Part shown: positions 61,515-64,000 of the stretch, piece after piece
Layout of the letters: the number at the start of each line of letters is the position of its first letter
How positions within the stretch are numbered: the stretch's first letter is position 1
From: Pseudomonas sp. ABC1
Lineage (GTDB): Bacteria > Pseudomonadota > Gammaproteobacteria > Pseudomonadales > Pseudomonadaceae
Length of the DNA: 64,000 bases
Direction of reading: 5' to 3'
Assembly: GCF_013395055.1 (NCBI RefSeq)
Contig: NZ_CP058349.1
Coordinates: 1,920,001 to 1,984,000 of the forward strand
Position numbers and translations under genes: made by a program
The notes under the pieces: model-generated
Told to the model about the DNA's origin: nothing
The model's database searches: none
The model's input: only the letters and a program-made list of their open reading frames with translations

Positions 61515-62315
61515 CTATGGCTGATTGCCGCTGACCACAGCCAGCAAGGCCGCAGTCTGTGCATCGGGCTCGCCATCGTAGAGTGATTGCCGATACTTCA
61601 TCTGGAATGCCGCGATGACATTGCGTGTCTGCTCGTCCAGCAGACCATGGCGAGGCACCGAATAACCGACGCCAGCCAAGGCATCCTGAAACCAGGCAAC
61701 GCTCGGCAGATTGGCCACATACACCGCCCGCAAGGTGTCTACCGCTCGCTCGTCCGGCCAGGGCAACAGCCCCGCATCGGCCAACCGCTTCCAGGGGAAC
61801 AGCGGACCAGGGTCGACCTTGCGCTGCGGCGCGATATCGCTGTGCCCGATCACCGCCCCAGGCTTGAGGCCATGCCGGTGCATGATGTCCTTGAGCAGGG
61901 CGATCAGGGCATCGATCTGCTCATCCTTGTAGGGCAGCCAGCGGCGTACGCCCTGCGCATCCTCCACATAACCCTGGTTGACCAGTTCGATGCCAATGGT
62001 GCTGGAGTTGAGCCAGGTGCGCCCTTGCCACTGGCTATCGCCGGCATGCCAGGCACGTCGGCTTTCATCGACCAGTTGATAGATGGTCGCAGGCGACTCA
62101 CCGATCAGGTAGTGGCTGCTCACCTGCTCACGGGTCAGAATTTCCAGGGATCGAGGCAGGTCGGTTGACGTGTAATGCACGACGATATACTGCACGCGGC
62201 TGTCTTGGCCGAGCGCCACATGCTGCCGTTCGATTTTCAACCCCGAAGAAGCGCAACCAGCCATCAGTACCGCGCACAGTGCGAGCGCCAGCCCTCTAAC
62301 GATCGAAACCGTCAC
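61515..62315 (-). CDS. ampDh2: AmpD-type N-acetylmuramoyl-L-alanine amidase lipoprotein (AmpDh2-like)
   Basis: A 266-aa peptidoglycan amidase. The N-terminus is a lipoprotein signal with lipobox LMAGC (Cys21), so the enzyme is anchored in the envelope, as in P. aeruginosa AmpDh2. The amidase_2 domain has zinc ligands in YIVVHYTST, LVNQGYVED and GHSDIAPQRKVDPGPLFPW. A C-terminal peptidoglycan-binding-like region follows (DALAGVGYSVPRHGLLDEQT). It is convergent with kinB, 30 bases apart, and lies 3 bases after the diguanylate cyclase gene, forming one unit with it. Confidence 0.9.
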   Translation of the reverse strand: MTVSIVRGLALALCAVLMAGCASSGLKIERQHVALGQDSRVQYIVVHYTSTDLPRSLEILTREQVSSHYLIGESPATIYQLVDESRRAWHAGDSQWQGRTWLNSSTIGIELVNQGYVEDAQGVRRWLPYKDEQIDALIALLKDIMHRHGLKPGAVIGHSDIAPQRKVDPGPLFPWKRLADAGLLPWPDERAVDTLRAVYVANLPSVAWFQDALAGVGYSVPRHGLLDEQTRNVIAAFQMKYRQSLYDGEPDAQTAALLAVVSGNQP

Positions 62316-62318
62316 CTT

Positions 62319-64000
<1,682 letters not shown>

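Overview
The window is a high-GC (roughly 65%) chromosomal segment from a Pseudomonas species of the broad aeruginosa/mendocina/straminea kind. The identification rests on protein recognition: AlgP with its KPAA tail, AlgQ, the AlgB-KinB pair (phospho-acceptors fall at D59 and H385), the oprH-phoP-phoQ operon, BdlA- and Aer-type receptors, and biotin and glycine-cleavage loci. No rRNA, tRNA, CRISPR array, prophage or intact insertion sequence was seen. Several blocks keep the gene order known from P. aeruginosa, but they are joined in a different order, so the window is a mosaic of syntenic blocks.

Layout. 1-4.6 kb: the edge of a membrane-protein gene, an ABC-F ATPase, a small TIGR02444 protein, algP, algQ and dsbB. 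4.6-11.1 kb: an accessory-looking cluster of a Crp/Fnr-type regulator divergent from a NitT/TauT-type ABC importer, a TonB-dependent receptor, a group III truncated haemoglobin and a YeaR-like DUF1971 protein. 11.1-19.1 kb: an acetoin-dehydrogenase-type 2-oxoacid dehydrogenase operon (E1 alpha, E1 beta, E2, E3) divergent from a MalT-type LuxR regulator. 19.2-23.1 kb: a GNAT acetyltransferase, a fused SpmA/SpmB-like membrane protein, an Aer-type receptor and a small unknown protein. 23.2-26.3 kb: an intergenic region with a perfect Anr/Fnr box and a candidate small RNA, then a ferric-iron ABC importer lacking an ATPase gene. 26.4-38.8 kb: gcvT-gcvH and gcvP, separated by a VF530 protein, putP/putA and an exported amidase.

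39-46.7 kb: two small flagellar-axial-like proteins, bioB-F-H-C-D with a BirA-type operator at the bioB/comF junction, comF and srkA. 46.8-49.7 kb: oprH-phoP-phoQ behind an array of four 11-bp-spaced PhoP-type repeats, with a REP pair inside the operon. 49.9-57.9 kb: a large MscS-family channel, a BdlA-like receptor, a nitroreductase, pckA, hslO and two tiny membrane or exported proteins. 58.4-64 kb: algB-kinB, an AmpD-type amidase lipoprotein and a diguanylate cyclase that runs off the right edge.

Functional themes are envelope and stress control (PhoPQ, AlgB/KinB, AlgQ, DsbB, Hsp33, SrkA), carbon and nitrogen turnover (proline, glycine, acetoin-like substrates, PEP carboxykinase), biotin synthesis and energy taxis. 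The least-described material is the regulator/ABC/TonB/globin/DUF1971 cluster and the noncoding region at 23.2-23.4 kb. Dispersed REP-like hairpins and small inverted-repeat elements occupy many of the gaps.
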